Positions 30,671-38,923 of a DNA stretch of 64,000 nucleotides are shown in pieces (position 1 is the stretch's first letter; each line of letters starts with the position of its first letter). A program made the position numbers and the translations under genes. The stretch covers positions 186,001 to 250,000 of the forward strand of contig NZ_FNOK01000002.1 of NCBI RefSeq assembly GCF_900106995.1, given 5' to 3'. Under the pieces are notes generated by a model that was not told the DNA's origin, did not search any database, and saw nothing but the letters and a program-made list of their open reading frames with translations. The DNA comes from Saccharopolyspora shandongensis (lineage in GTDB: Bacteria > Actinomycetota > Actinomycetes > Mycobacteriales > Pseudonocardiaceae).

Positions 30671-32932
30671 TCAGTTCCGGTTCCGATCACCGTCGGTGGT
30701 GGCGATGTGGGCGGCTTCGGACGTGCTGTCCTGCGGCGCGCCGTTCGCCGCCGCGTCGGTGGATTCCGCCGGCTCCGCGGCGTCGGCCGCGGCGGCGGCC
30801 TCGGCCCGGCGACGCCTGGCCAGGGCCCGCTTGATGATCCGCATCGCCGACATCAGCACCAGCAACGCGGCCGCGATCCCGGTGAGGATCGGGATCAGGG
30901 CGCCGTAGTTGCTGGATTCGATCTGCAGCCGCTTGGTGGTGCCGAGCTGGGTGCCCGCCTGCGTGGTCGTGGTCACGTCGATGGTGAACTTGCCTGCTCG
31001 CTGCGCGTTGGCCTGCAGCAGGAACTGGCGCCGCCCGTTGGCCGGGATGGACAGCGTGCCGCCGAAGTCCTGCTGGATCTGGACACCGGGCACCGGCGGG
31101 ATCCGGAACACCACGTGCACCGTGACCGGCAGGTCGTTGACCACGGTCACCGGGATCGGGCTGTCGGCCGAATCCCACCGCATGACCTTGCCCTCGAAGT
31201 GCTCGACGCGGACCTGCCCGAGCACGTCGTCGATCGCGACGCCCGCCCGGTCGACCCATTCGCGGGCCGCGTCCGGGTTGCCGCGCCAGGCGCTGGAGGC
31301 CCCGCGCAGCAGGCCGCTGAGCAGCGGCGTGGTGACATCGGCCGGGTAGACCTGCCGGGCCGGGTCCTTCGCGGTGGACCGGAACAGGTCGCCGACCTTG
31401 AAGTTCTGCGCGGCGAGCTGTTCGAGCACCGGCTGCGGGATCTCCGCCGAGCCGGCGTCCACCGGGTAGTCGAGGTCGGCCTCCGGGAGCGTCTCCGGGG
31501 CCGGCTCGGGCACCGGGACGAGCCGGATCAGCCCGGCCTCGTTCAGCTGCTGCATGCCATCGAGCAGGGCGCGCAGGTCATCGCCGCGGAGGTTCCAGCG
31601 GCGCGGCGGAGCCAGCACCGAGGTGGCATCCGGCACCCGGCCCTGCGTCGCGCGGAACGCCAGCGCGCCGAGCGCGTTCTGGGCGGACGGCAGCCCGTTC
31701 TCCCGCGGCGACAGCGCGGTGACCTTCATCTCCGTGTCGTGCAGCGGGTCGAGCGCGCTGGTCAGCAGCGGGTCGAGCGGGACGGCGGCCATGTCCTGGC
31801 CGCGCACCCGGACCGGCGACAGCGATCCGGGCGGGAGGTTCAGCGCCCGCGGCTCCAGCAGCTCGGTGCGGGGCAGATCGCCGATGGCCGGATCGGCGAG
31901 CGCGCCCTCCATCGGCCAGAGCAGGTTGCGCGGTTCGACGTTCAGGATGTCGCGCACCAGGGCGGTGCCGTCCATCGCGCCCTTCACCACGTCCGGCAGT
32001 CCGGCGCGGCCCAGCGCCACGATGTCGGTGTCGGCGTAGGGCAGCGCCGTCACGCAGCGCCCCTTGGTGGCCTCGCGCAGCTTGCTCAGCCACAGGCCGG
32101 CGGCGCCGGCGCCAATGCCCTCGACCAGCGAGTTGTTGGGCTGGCGCACCAGGTAGCCCTGCTGCATCGCACGGGCGGTGACCAGCAGGTCCGGGTCGAC
32201 CGCGAAGCACAGGGCATTGCCCACCGGCGAGCCGGGCCCGGCTCGGTCGGTCACCGCCTGCACCAGGTCGTAGAGCCGGCCGCCGGGCGCGAGCGAGGCG
32301 GAGAGCTGGTCGTCCACCAGCACCGCGCGCATGCCGCCGATGGCCTCCCGCTCCAGCCGCGGGAAGTCCACGATCGGCACCAGCATGCTGGTATCGGTCG
32401 GCTGCTCCGGGCGCACCGGCTCGCCGCCCGGGGTGGCGAGCACCGGCAGCAGGAACTGGGCCTGGGCGATGCGTGCACGGCCGCCGCCGTTGGGCGCGCC
32501 ATTGACGTTGACCAGCAGCGGGTACACGCCGGGCTGGCTGAGCTGCAGGGAGTTCGGGCCGGTCAGCGGGATGCGGAGCTCGACGGGGATCTGCTGCCCC
32601 GGTGCGAGCCGGGCGGTGACCGAGGTGAACGCGGGCTCGGTGACGGTGGCCGGGTCTTCCCGCAACGCCCGCTGGACCGCGGGTTCGGTGGTGGTCGCGT
32701 TGCCGCGCTGGACGCGGGCCTCGACGTTGTTGATCGGCTGATTGCTGGTGTTGGTCAGCCGGCCGGTGATGACGACCTCGCCCGGCGAACCGGGACCGAC
32801 CACCGAAGGAGTGATCTTGGTCACGTCCAACGTGGTCGGTGGATCGCCTTGCGCGGCTGCCTGCGGCGCCGGGACCAGCGGAACCATCGCGCACAGCAAC
32901 ACCGCGACAAGCGCGGTAAGCAGAAACCTCAC
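30671..32932 (-). CDS. Secreted/membrane-anchored DUF6049 family protein
   Basis: 753 residues with a signal peptide ([18 protein letters not shown]...AAA), a large extracytoplasmic region and a C-terminal membrane helix ([20 protein letters not shown]) followed by a basic and then alanine-rich cytoplasmic tail. The N-terminal part has a beta-sandwich-like [19 protein letters not shown], and a similar module precedes the C-terminal helix. It corresponds to M. tuberculosis Rv3909, beside MurJ. The function is unknown; association with cell-wall assembly is inferred from conserved linkage. Its GTG overlaps the NUDIX stop by four bases (GTGA). Confidence 0.85.
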   Translation of the reverse strand: MRFLLTALVAVLLCAMVPLVPAPQAAAQGDPPTTLDVTKITPSVVGPGSPGEVVITGRLTNTSNQPINNVEARVQRGNATTTEPAVQRALREDPATVTEPAFTSVTARLAPGQQIPVELRIPLTGPNSLQLSQPGVYPLLVNVNGAPNGGGRARIAQAQFLLPVLATPGGEPVRPEQPTDTSMLVPIVDFPRLEREAIGGMRAVLVDDQLSASLAPGGRLYDLVQAVTDRAGPGSPVGNALCFAVDPDLLVTARAMQQGYLVRQPNNSLVEGIGAGAAGLWLSKLREATKGRCVTALPYADTDIVALGRAGLPDVVKGAMDGTALVRDILNVEPRNLLWPMEGALADPAIGDLPRTELLEPRALNLPPGSLSPVRVRGQDMAAVPLDPLLTSALDPLHDTEMKVTALSPRENGLPSAQNALGALAFRATQGRVPDATSVLAPPRRWNLRGDDLRALLDGMQQLNEAGLIRLVPVPEPAPETLPEADLDYPVDAGSAEIPQPVLEQLAAQNFKVGDLFRSTAKDPARQVYPADVTTPLLSGLLRGASSAWRGNPDAAREWVDRAGVAIDDVLGQVRVEHFEGKVMRWDSADSPIPVTVVNDLPVTVHVVFRIPPVPGVQIQQDFGGTLSIPANGRRQFLLQANAQRAGKFTIDVTTTTQAGTQLGTTKRLQIESSNYGALIPILTGIAAALLVLMSAMRIIKRALARRRRAEAAAAADAAEPAESTDAAANGAPQDSTSEAAHIATTDGDRNRN

Positions 32933-33486
32933 CCCGGCTCCGTTCCGCTACCTCGTGCCGGCCGGGCTCCGAGCCGCTCGCCCGCCTCGTTCGTTTCGCC
33001 GTCGCGCAGGCTCAGCGCGCGGCGCACCAGCCGACGTTCGTCGGCGTAGGCCAGTACCTCGTCCAGTTCACCAAGCGGCACCCACGCCACCTCGGTGACC
33101 TCCACGTCCTCGTCGGAAAGCTCTCCGCCCACCGCATCCAGCAGGAAGTGGTGCACGGTCTTGTGTATGCGCCGGTTGCCCGCGACGAACCAGTAGTCGA
33201 TCGTGCCGATGGGGGCCACCACCCGGCCGATGATGCCGGTCTCCTCGGCGACCTCTCGCACCGCGGTCTGCTCCGCGGTCTCGCCCGCCTCGATGTGGCC
33301 CTTCGGCAGCGACCAGAGCAGTCGTCCCTTGCGGTCCAGCCTCCCGATGATCGCAGCGCGGCCTTCGGGGCCGTTCACCACCAGCCCACCGGCCGAGGTC
33401 TCGTCGACGGTCCGCAGCCTGCGCCGTCGGCGCCGGTTCCGACGCCCCGGCTGAGTACCGCCGGAGCGGCCGGGCGACGGGGGCAT
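32929..33486 (-). CDS. NUDIX hydrolase
   Basis: 185-residue protein with a basic disordered N-terminus and a full NUDIX box, [20 protein letters not shown] followed by TGI (residues 63-85), with all catalytic glutamates. It hydrolyses a nucleoside diphosphate linked to some moiety X; the position matches MutT4 (Rv3908) of M. tuberculosis, so a sanitising or dinucleotide hydrolase role is plausible. I start at the ATG at 33486 because the longer open frame upstream is antisense to pcnA. No strong ribosome site is visible. Confidence 0.9.
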   Translation of the reverse strand: MPPSPGRSGGTQPGRRNRRRRRRLRTVDETSAGGLVVNGPEGRAAIIGRLDRKGRLLWSLPKGHIEAGETAEQTAVREVAEETGIIGRVVAPIGTIDYWFVAGNRRIHKTVHHFLLDAVGGELSDEDVEVTEVAWVPLGELDEVLAYADERRLVRRALSLRDGETNEAGERLGARPARGSGTEPG

Positions 33487-33688
33487 GCCGCCGATGGTAG
33501 TGCGATCAGCGCGTCCGAGTGGAGCTGGTAGTCCGGCGAACGGCCGTGGCCGGCCGCCCCCGGCGACCTCCCGCGATCCCGTTCGCACGGCTGGGTCAAC
33601 GGGCTGCTCCGCTCGTCCGGCGCCGGAGTGGCCGAGTGCGCATGCGCGCATGCCGCAGGTAGCCGGTGGGGGCCTCCTGAGCAGCCGA

Positions 33689-33702
33689 TACCCTGGTACA
33701 TC
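33689..33702 (+). promoter_or_regulatory. Probable -10 element of pcnA (leaderless transcript)
   Basis: TACCCT at 33689-33694 ends eight bases before the pcnA GTG, with no ribosome-binding site between. This spacing suits transcription starting at or near the start codon. The same hexamer sits six bases before the leuS leader GTG. Confidence 0.45.
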
Positions 33703-35196
33703 GTGTCCCCCTCCGCACCGCACCACGACTCCGCCACGCCCGCCGAGCTGCAGGCTCGGGAGCGCCAAGCGCAGCGCAATGCCGTCGTGGAGCTGGTGAA
33801 GGTCGCGCCGATCGCCGAGGAGCTCGCGCAGCGCTTCGCCGCCGCGGGTCACCGGCTGTACCTGGTCGGCGGCAGCGTGCGGGATGCGCTGCTGGGCCGG
33901 CTGGGCACCGACCTGGACTTCACCACCGACGCGCACCCGGAGCAGGTCCGCGAGCTGCTGACCGGCTGGGCGGAGACGATCTGGGATACCGGGATCCAGT
34001 TCGGCACGCTCGGCGCGTACCGGCACGGCACGACCGTGGAGATCACGACGTTCCGCGCCGACACCTACGACGGGGTCGGCCGCAAGCCCGACGTCACCTT
34101 CGGCGACACCATCGAGGGCGACCTGGTGCGCCGCGACTTCACCGTGAACGCGATGGCCATCGAGCTGCCGGCGCGCACGTTCGTCGACCTGCACGGCGGC
34201 ATGGCCGACCTGGCGGAGCGGCGACTGGACACCCCGGCCGCGCCGGAGGACTCCTTCGCCGACGATCCGCTGCGAATGCTGCGCGCCGCCCGCTTCGTCT
34301 CCCAGCTCGGCTTCACCGCGGCCGACCGGGTGGTGACGGCGATGACCGACATGGCCACCCAGATCACCCGGATCACCCCGGAGCGGGTGCATGTCGAGCT
34401 GTCCAAGCTGCTGTGCGGCGAGAACCCGCGGCGCGGCATCGAGCTGCTGGTGGAGACCGGGCTGGCCGACCACGTGCTGCCCGAGGTGCCGGCCATGAAG
34501 CTGGAGATCGACGAGCACCACCAGCACAAGGACGTCTACCGGCACTCGCTGACCGTGCTGGACCAGGCGATCGACCTGGAGCAGGCGGCCGACCCAGGCG
34601 GCGAGCCGGACCTGGTGCTGCGGCTGGCGGCGCTGCTGCACGACATCGGCAAGCCGGCCACCCGCCGGTTCGAGTCGGGCGGCGGCGTGAGCTTCCACCA
34701 CCACGAGGTCGTCGGCGCGAAGATGGTCCGCAAGCGGCTGCGCGCGCTGCGGTACCCGAAGGACGTCATCAAGGACGTCGCCGACCTGGTGTTCCTGCAC
34801 CTGCGCTTCCACGGCTACAGCGACGGCCAGTGGACCGACTCGGCGGTGCGCCGCTACGTCAACGACGCCGGCCCGCTGCTGCCCCGGCTGCACAAGCTGG
34901 TGCGCGCGGACTGCACGACCCGGAACAAGCGCAAGGCGTCGGCGCTGCAGCGGGCGTACGACGACCTGGAGGAGCGGATCGACCGGATCGCCGCGGCGGA
35001 GGACCTGGCGAAGGTCCGCCCGGATCTGGACGGCAACGAGATCATCCGGCTGCTCGGCGTCGAGCCCGGCCCGGTCGTGGGCCAGGCCTGGAAGCACCTG
35101 AAAGAGCTACGCCTGGACCGCGGCCCGATGTCCCACGACGAGGCCGTCGAGGAGCTGCTGAACTGGGCCCGCGAACAGGGCATCGAGGTTCCCTGA
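33703..35196 (+). CDS. pcnA: CCA tRNA nucleotidyltransferase / poly(A) polymerase family
   Basis: Adds or repairs the 3' CCA of tRNAs. The 497-residue protein has the nucleotidyltransferase head [22 protein letters not shown], the neck [20 protein letters not shown] and [18 protein letters not shown]. An HD domain holds [17 protein letters not shown] and [12 protein letters not shown]. The GTG start ([10 protein letters not shown]) lies eight bases after a TACCCT -10-like hexamer and lacks a ribosome site, suggesting a leaderless message. It is divergent from the NUDIX-DUF6049-murJ operon, as Rv3907c is in mycobacteria. Confidence 0.95.
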   Translation: MSPSAPHHDSATPAELQARERQAQRNAVVELVKVAPIAEELAQRFAAAGHRLYLVGGSVRDALLGRLGTDLDFTTDAHPEQVRELLTGWAETIWDTGIQFGTLGAYRHGTTVEITTFRADTYDGVGRKPDVTFGDTIEGDLVRRDFTVNAMAIELPARTFVDLHGGMADLAERRLDTPAAPEDSFADDPLRMLRAARFVSQLGFTAADRVVTAMTDMATQITRITPERVHVELSKLLCGENPRRGIELLVETGLADHVLPEVPAMKLEIDEHHQHKDVYRHSLTVLDQAIDLEQAADPGGEPDLVLRLAALLHDIGKPATRRFESGGGVSFHHHEVVGAKMVRKRLRALRYPKDVIKDVADLVFLHLRFHGYSDGQWTDSAVRRYVNDAGPLLPRLHKLVRADCTTRNKRKASALQRAYDDLEERIDRIAAAEDLAKVRPDLDGNEIIRLLGVEPGPVVGQAWKHLKELRLDRGPMSHDEAVEELLNWAREQGIEVP

Positions 35197-35402
35197 GTCG
35201 TCGGGGGCTCAGGCCCCGCTCGCCTGGAGGCGGAGAGATTTCCGCAGGTCAGAGAGTTTTAATATTAGTGAAGAGTACATCTCCCTGTGATCGCTGACTG
35301 CTGATCAGTCGTCGGCGCCGGGATCCGGGCTCGCCGGGCGGTGCTGGCGGGCCTGGTTTCGGTCAGGGTGGTTCGTGCACGGGCAACCAGTGAGATCATG
35401 CG

Positions 35403-35978
35403 ATGGTGGGATCAGACGCGGACGTGGAACCGGGGACGCTGCTCGTCGCTGCCCCACAGCTGCTGGACCGGAACTTCCGGCGGACGGTGGTCTACGTGAT
35501 CCACCACCGCGCCGAGGGCACCCTGGGCGTCGTGCTGAACCGGCCGAGTGAGGTGGCGGTGCACGACGTGCTGCCGAAGTGGGCCGACCACGCGAGCGAA
35601 CCGCAGTCGCTGTTCGTCGGCGGGCCGGTGGAGCAGCGCACGGCGATCTGCCTGGCCACGCTCCACGCGGGCCAGGACGTCGGGGCGATCGCGGGCATGG
35701 TCGGCGTCCGCGGGCCGGTCGGCCTGGTCGACCTCGACGGTGATCCCGCCGAACTCGTCCCCCGCGCTCGCGGCCTCCGGTTCTTCGCCGGCTACGCGGG
35801 CTGGGAGCCCGGCCAGCTCGCCGGGGAGATCGACCGCGGCGACTGGATCGTCGTCCCGGCCCTGCCGGACGACGTCATCGCCGACCCGGGCACCGAGCTC
35901 TGGGGCCGGGTCCTCCGCCGCCAAGGCCCACCCCTGGCCTTCCTCGCCACCCACCCCGGCGACGTCAAGCTGAACTGA
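35403..35978 (+). CDS. YqgE/AlgH family protein (DUF179)
   Basis: 191-residue protein of the widespread but poorly understood YqgE/AlgH family. Family features include GTLLVAAPQLLDRNFRRTVV, HHRAEGTLGVVLNRPSE, LFVGGPVEQ and the C-terminal FFAGYAGWEPGQLAGEI followed by WIVVPA. Cytoplasmic, no known enzymatic activity. Upstream, 35197-35402 is unusually AT-rich near 35260 (TTTTAATATTAG), probably its promoter. Confidence 0.9.
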   Translation: MVGSDADVEPGTLLVAAPQLLDRNFRRTVVYVIHHRAEGTLGVVLNRPSEVAVHDVLPKWADHASEPQSLFVGGPVEQRTAICLATLHAGQDVGAIAGMVGVRGPVGLVDLDGDPAELVPRARGLRFFAGYAGWEPGQLAGEIDRGDWIVVPALPDDVIADPGTELWGRVLRRQGPPLAFLATHPGDVKLN

Positions 35979-36011
35979 CTTCGGTGTCCCGGCTCACCTC
36001 GGGTGGTGGAG

Positions 36012-36034
36012 GGTGGGCTGCGCCGCTTCAAAGA
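36012..36034 (+). repeat. Possible remnant of repeat R1
   Basis: GGTGGGCT followed directly by GCGCCGCTTCAAAGA matches the right end of R1 copy 5 except for an eight-base gap (AAGCGGCT). It is too short to be certain. Confidence 0.35.
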
Positions 36035-36081
36035 CGACAACCCGCCTGCCGCACTCAAATGGCGCGGGTGGGGACTTGGGT

Positions 36082-36154
36082 TGTGGACTGGTGGGCGAGT
36101 TATCCCCAGAACTGGGAGTTATCCACAGAGTTGTGGACAACTTCCTGTGGACAA
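36082..36154. promoter_or_regulatory. DnaA-box cluster in the yqgE-corA interval
   Basis: Five DnaA-box-like 9-mers in 73 bases: TGTGGACTG (36082), TTATCCCCA (36100), TTATCCACA (36119-36127, perfect), TGTGGACAA (36132-36140, perfect reverse) and TGTGGACAA (36146-36154, perfect reverse). The cluster lies between two convergent genes, about 26 kb from oriC. Density and quality equal those in oriC. A DnaA-titration or regulatory role is inferred. Confidence 0.65.
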
Positions 36155-36155
36155 G

Positions 36156-37121
36156 TCAGAGCCAGCGGTTCCGGCGGAGCATCGCGTAGACGACGCAGCA
36201 GAGGACGATGATCACCAGCAGCGCCAGCGGGTAGCCGAAGGCCCAGTGCAGCTCCGGCATGTTCTCGAAGTTCATCCCGTAGATCGCGCCGACGATGGTC
36301 GGGATCAGTGCGATCGCCGCCCACGCGGAGATCTTGCGCATGTCCTCGTTCTGCCACAGCCCGGCCCGGGAGAACTGGGCGGCGAGCACCGAGTTGAGCA
36401 GCTCGTCGCAGGAGACGATCTGGCGTTCGGCCCGGATCACGTGGTCGGCCACGTTGCGGAAGTGCTGGCCGAGCAGTCCGGGCACGCCGTTGTCCTGGCG
36501 GATCATCTGGTGCGCCACCGGCAGCAGCGGCTCGATGGCGTCGCGGAACTCCAGCACCTCGCGCTTCAGCGAGTACAGGTCCTCGGTCGGGTCGTCCCGG
36601 TTCGGGGCGAACACCCGCTGCTCCAGCTCGACGAGGTCCTCGCCGAGCTGTGCCGCGATGACCAGGTAGGAGTCCACGACCGAATCCGCGAGCAGGTACA
36701 CCATCGCCCGCGTGCCCAGGGCGACGAGGTCCGGCCGGTCGGCGGCTCGCCGACGGGCCTCGGCGGCCGGATCTTGACCGCCGTGCCGCACCGTGATCAG
36801 CACCCGCTCGGTCAGGAACATCAACAGCTCCGAGGTGCTGACCGCCGAGCGCTCCTCGGCGTAGCCGAGGACCTTGAGGACGATGAACTCGCAGCCCGGG
36901 TACCGCTCGAGCTTGGCGCGATGGTGGGGGCGCCCCGCGTCCTCGACGGCCAGCGCGGGCAGCTCCAGCAGCCGCGCCGCCTCGTGCAGCAGGTCGAACC
37001 GCTCCGGTGGCACCTCAAGCCAGACGAAGGCGTCCTCCGGAATGTCGCGGAGCGCGTCGAGAGTTTCGCCGCCCGGGATGTCCTCGGGGCGGCCGTTGCG
37101 GAAGCGGGTGCACCTCAGCAT
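36156..37121 (-). CDS. corA: CorA family divalent cation transporter
   Basis: Pentameric Mg2+/Co2+ channel-type transporter. The 321-residue protein has a long cytoplasmic N-terminal domain and two C-terminal membrane helices. The signature YGMNFENMPEL follows the first helix (WAAIALIPTIVGAIYGMNF), and the second helix is followed by the basic end RRNRWL. I start at the ATG at 37121; a GTG nine bases upstream is equally possible. Its stop lies two bases from a DnaA-box cluster. Confidence 0.92.
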   Translation of the reverse strand: MLRCTRFRNGRPEDIPGGETLDALRDIPEDAFVWLEVPPERFDLLHEAARLLELPALAVEDAGRPHHRAKLERYPGCEFIVLKVLGYAEERSAVSTSELLMFLTERVLITVRHGGQDPAAEARRRAADRPDLVALGTRAMVYLLADSVVDSYLVIAAQLGEDLVELEQRVFAPNRDDPTEDLYSLKREVLEFRDAIEPLLPVAHQMIRQDNGVPGLLGQHFRNVADHVIRAERQIVSCDELLNSVLAAQFSRAGLWQNEDMRKISAWAAIALIPTIVGAIYGMNFENMPELHWAFGYPLALLVIIVLCCVVYAMLRRNRWL

Positions 37122-37185
37122 GCCGGTCACGTTGCCACGGCTTCGCCGTGACGCGGCACAGCCGTGGCCCGTGCTCGCCGGCGAT

Positions 37186-37620
37186 TCAGCTCTGCTTGGG
37201 CACGCCGCAGCAGCCGCCCGCGCAGCCACCGCAGCCGCCGACAGCCGCCGGCGCGGGCATCGCCTCGGCGGCGCGGTTGCCGACCACACCGCCGACGGTC
37301 ATCAGCGCGAAGGCGCCGACCAGCCCGAACACCGCGACCATCACGACGCTGGAAGTGGCGGCCAGCATCGGCATCGAGGCACCGGCGAGCACCGCGATCG
37401 CGCCGCCCGCCAGCATCGCGGGCCCGGCGGCCCGGTTGGCGAGCTCGAAAGCGTCCTCGCTGCGCATGGCGGCAGGGGTGCGGACACCGACGTAGCGGTT
37501 GCGGACCAGTTGGCCCCGCAGTCCGCGGAAACCGAGGAACAGCAGCGCCGCCCCGCCGAGGACCAGGAGCGCGCAGAGGATCACCTGAACAGCGAACACC
37601 CCGACAGCGTAAGCCGCCAT
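37186..37620 (-). CDS. SdpI-family membrane protein with cysteine-rich tail
   Basis: 144 residues with about three membrane segments. The central motif RNRYVGVRTPAAMRSEDAFE is characteristic of the SdpI/YhfL group, named for the immunity protein of the B. subtilis SDP toxin. The C-terminus is unusual: VGGCGGCAGGCCGVP holds four cysteines in ten residues. The function in actinomycetes is unknown. It ends 65 bases from the corA start on the same strand, so co-transcription is possible. Confidence 0.75.
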   Translation of the reverse strand: MAAYAVGVFAVQVILCALLVLGGAALLFLGFRGLRGQLVRNRYVGVRTPAAMRSEDAFELANRAAGPAMLAGGAIAVLAGASMPMLAATSSVVMVAVFGLVGAFALMTVGGVVGNRAAEAMPAPAAVGGCGGCAGGCCGVPKQS

Positions 37621-37665
37621 CTCATCGCTACCTGCCGGACACCCGGGTCAGGTGTGCTGACCCAC

Positions 37666-38730
37666 ATGGCGAAGAAGATTGTCCCGGCCGGTCTGCTGGC
37701 CGTCGCACTGCTGGTCGCCGCTGCGGCACCGGCGGCGGCGAAGACCGACGAGGTCGCCCTGGTGGGCGAGCTGACCCTGCCGCACGCGATGGAGTTCGAC
37801 GGCACCACGGTCGGCGGCCTCTCCGGCATCGACTACAACCCGCGCACCGGCGAATGGGTGCTGATCAGCGACGACCGCTCCGATCGGCAGCCCGCGCGGT
37901 TCTACACCGCGCGCTTCGACGGCGGCGAGTTCGAGCTGACCGCCACCTTGCCGCTGCTGCGGCCGGACGGCACGACCTACCCGAAGGGCACCGTGGATCC
38001 GGAGGACGTCCGCTGGGATCCGTGGTCCGGCACGATCTGGTGGACCAGCGAGGGCGAGCGGGCCGCGCAGCTGATCGACCCGTCGATCTCCAGCGTCGGC
38101 GCGGGCGGCCACTTCTCCAACGAGCTGCCGCTGCCGGCGAACCTGCGGATGGAGCCGACCGCCGGGCCGAAGCAGAACGAGGTGCTGGAGGGCCTGACGT
38201 TCGCCGCCGGCGGCAGCCGGGTGGTCACCGCGATGGAGGGGCCGCTGCTGCAGGACGGCGAGTCGCCGACCGTCGAGCACGGCGCGCTGTCCCGGATCAC
38301 CGTGCAGTCCCGGTCCGGCTGGGTGCAGGGCCAGTACGCCTACCCGCTGGACCCGGTGTTCGCCGAGTCCCCCACCGGCGGTTTCGCCAACAACGGCGTC
38401 TCCGCGCTGCTGGCCGACCGCGACGGGTACCTGGTGATGGAGCGCTCGTTCGTGACGGGCGTCGGCAACTCGATCCGGATCTACCGGATCACCACCCGCG
38501 GCGCGACGGACGTGCAGCACGTCTCGTCGCTGCAGGACGCGAAGGTGCGCCCGGTCCGCAAGGAGCTGGTGGCCGACCTCGCCGACCTGGGGCTGAGCAC
38601 GATCGACAACGTCGAGGGCATGACCTGGGGCCCGCGGCTGCCAGACGGCCGCCGCAGCCTGGTCCTGGTCAGCGACGACAACTTCGCCCCGAACCAGACC
38701 ACGCAGATCATCACGCTGTCCGTGCGGTGA
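37666..38730 (+). CDS. Secreted esterase-like activity of phytase family protein
   Basis: 354-residue exported protein with a clear signal peptide (MAKKIVPAGLLAVALLVAAA, cleavage after AAAK or nearby). Propeller-type motifs include GGLSGIDYNPRTGEWVLISD, WDPWSGTIWWTSEGERAAQL and FANNGVSALLADRDGYLVMER; it ends VEGMTWGPRLPDGRRSLVLV followed by SDDNF. These match the phytase-like domain family (PF13449), whose substrates are mostly unknown. A GGGTCA/TGACCC inverted repeat lies just upstream of the ATG (37645-37663). Confidence 0.85.
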   Translation: MAKKIVPAGLLAVALLVAAAAPAAAKTDEVALVGELTLPHAMEFDGTTVGGLSGIDYNPRTGEWVLISDDRSDRQPARFYTARFDGGEFELTATLPLLRPDGTTYPKGTVDPEDVRWDPWSGTIWWTSEGERAAQLIDPSISSVGAGGHFSNELPLPANLRMEPTAGPKQNEVLEGLTFAAGGSRVVTAMEGPLLQDGESPTVEHGALSRITVQSRSGWVQGQYAYPLDPVFAESPTGGFANNGVSALLADRDGYLVMERSFVTGVGNSIRIYRITTRGATDVQHVSSLQDAKVRPVRKELVADLADLGLSTIDNVEGMTWGPRLPDGRRSLVLVSDDNFAPNQTTQIITLSVR

Positions 38731-38737
38731 GGTGCGT

Positions 38738-38749
38738 TACCCTGGGTTC
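38738..38749 (+). promoter_or_regulatory. Probable -10 of the leuS leader transcript
   Basis: TACCCT (38738-38743) sits six bases before the GTG of the leader peptide. A GCTGTC or CTGTCC sequence about 18 bases upstream is a weak -35. Transcription would start at or next to the leader GTG. Confidence 0.5.
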
Positions 38750-38785
38750 GTGAGCACACGTCTGCTTCTTGCGAGGCCGCGTTGA
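38750..38785 (+). CDS. leuS leader peptide (attenuation)
   Basis: An 11-residue frame, MSTRLLLARPR, begins at a GTG immediately after a promoter-like hexamer and ends at TGA. Three consecutive leucine codons, CTG-CTT-CTT, include two CTT codons that are rare in such GC-rich genomes. Its end overlaps an RNA stem that is directly followed by a terminator before leuS. This is the classic layout for ribosome-mediated attenuation sensing charged tRNA-Leu. Reading frame and structures are seen; the mechanism is inferred. Confidence 0.75.
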   Translation: MSTRLLLARPR

Positions 38786-38813
38786 ACGTCCGGTAGCGAC
38801 GCTTCGACGCGGC
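38776..38813 (+). promoter_or_regulatory. Leader stem preceding the leuS terminator
   Basis: GCCGCGTTGA (38776-38785, ending on the leader stop codon) pairs with TCGACGCGGC (38804-38813) with one mismatch. The stem abuts the terminator at 38814, so ribosome position on the leader could decide how this RNA folds. Confidence 0.6.
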
Positions 38814-38847
38814 AACCCCTCATGCCCACCAGGGCCTGGGGGGTTTT
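38814..38847 (+). terminator. leuS attenuator terminator
   Basis: AACCCC (38814-38819) pairs with GGGGTT, and the inner GCCC pairs with GGGC around ACCA, with one or two mismatches between. TTTT follows the stem at 38844-38847. It lies between the leucine leader peptide and leuS. Confidence 0.75.
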
Positions 38848-38923
38848 CCATTTTCGGGAGGCGGCACACTAAGAGCGCATGACCCGCGCGTTCGGGCGAG
38901 AAGGCAGGGAAGGACGCAACACG

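Noticed and set aside
32929..35097. A single 722-codon NUDIX protein
   Set aside because: The upstream part is antisense to pcnA and has no family similarity; the NUDIX protein starts near 33486.
38731..38923. T-box riboswitch before leuS
   Set aside because: The conserved T-box sequence and specifier stem are not visible; a leucine leader peptide with a simple terminator explains the region better.
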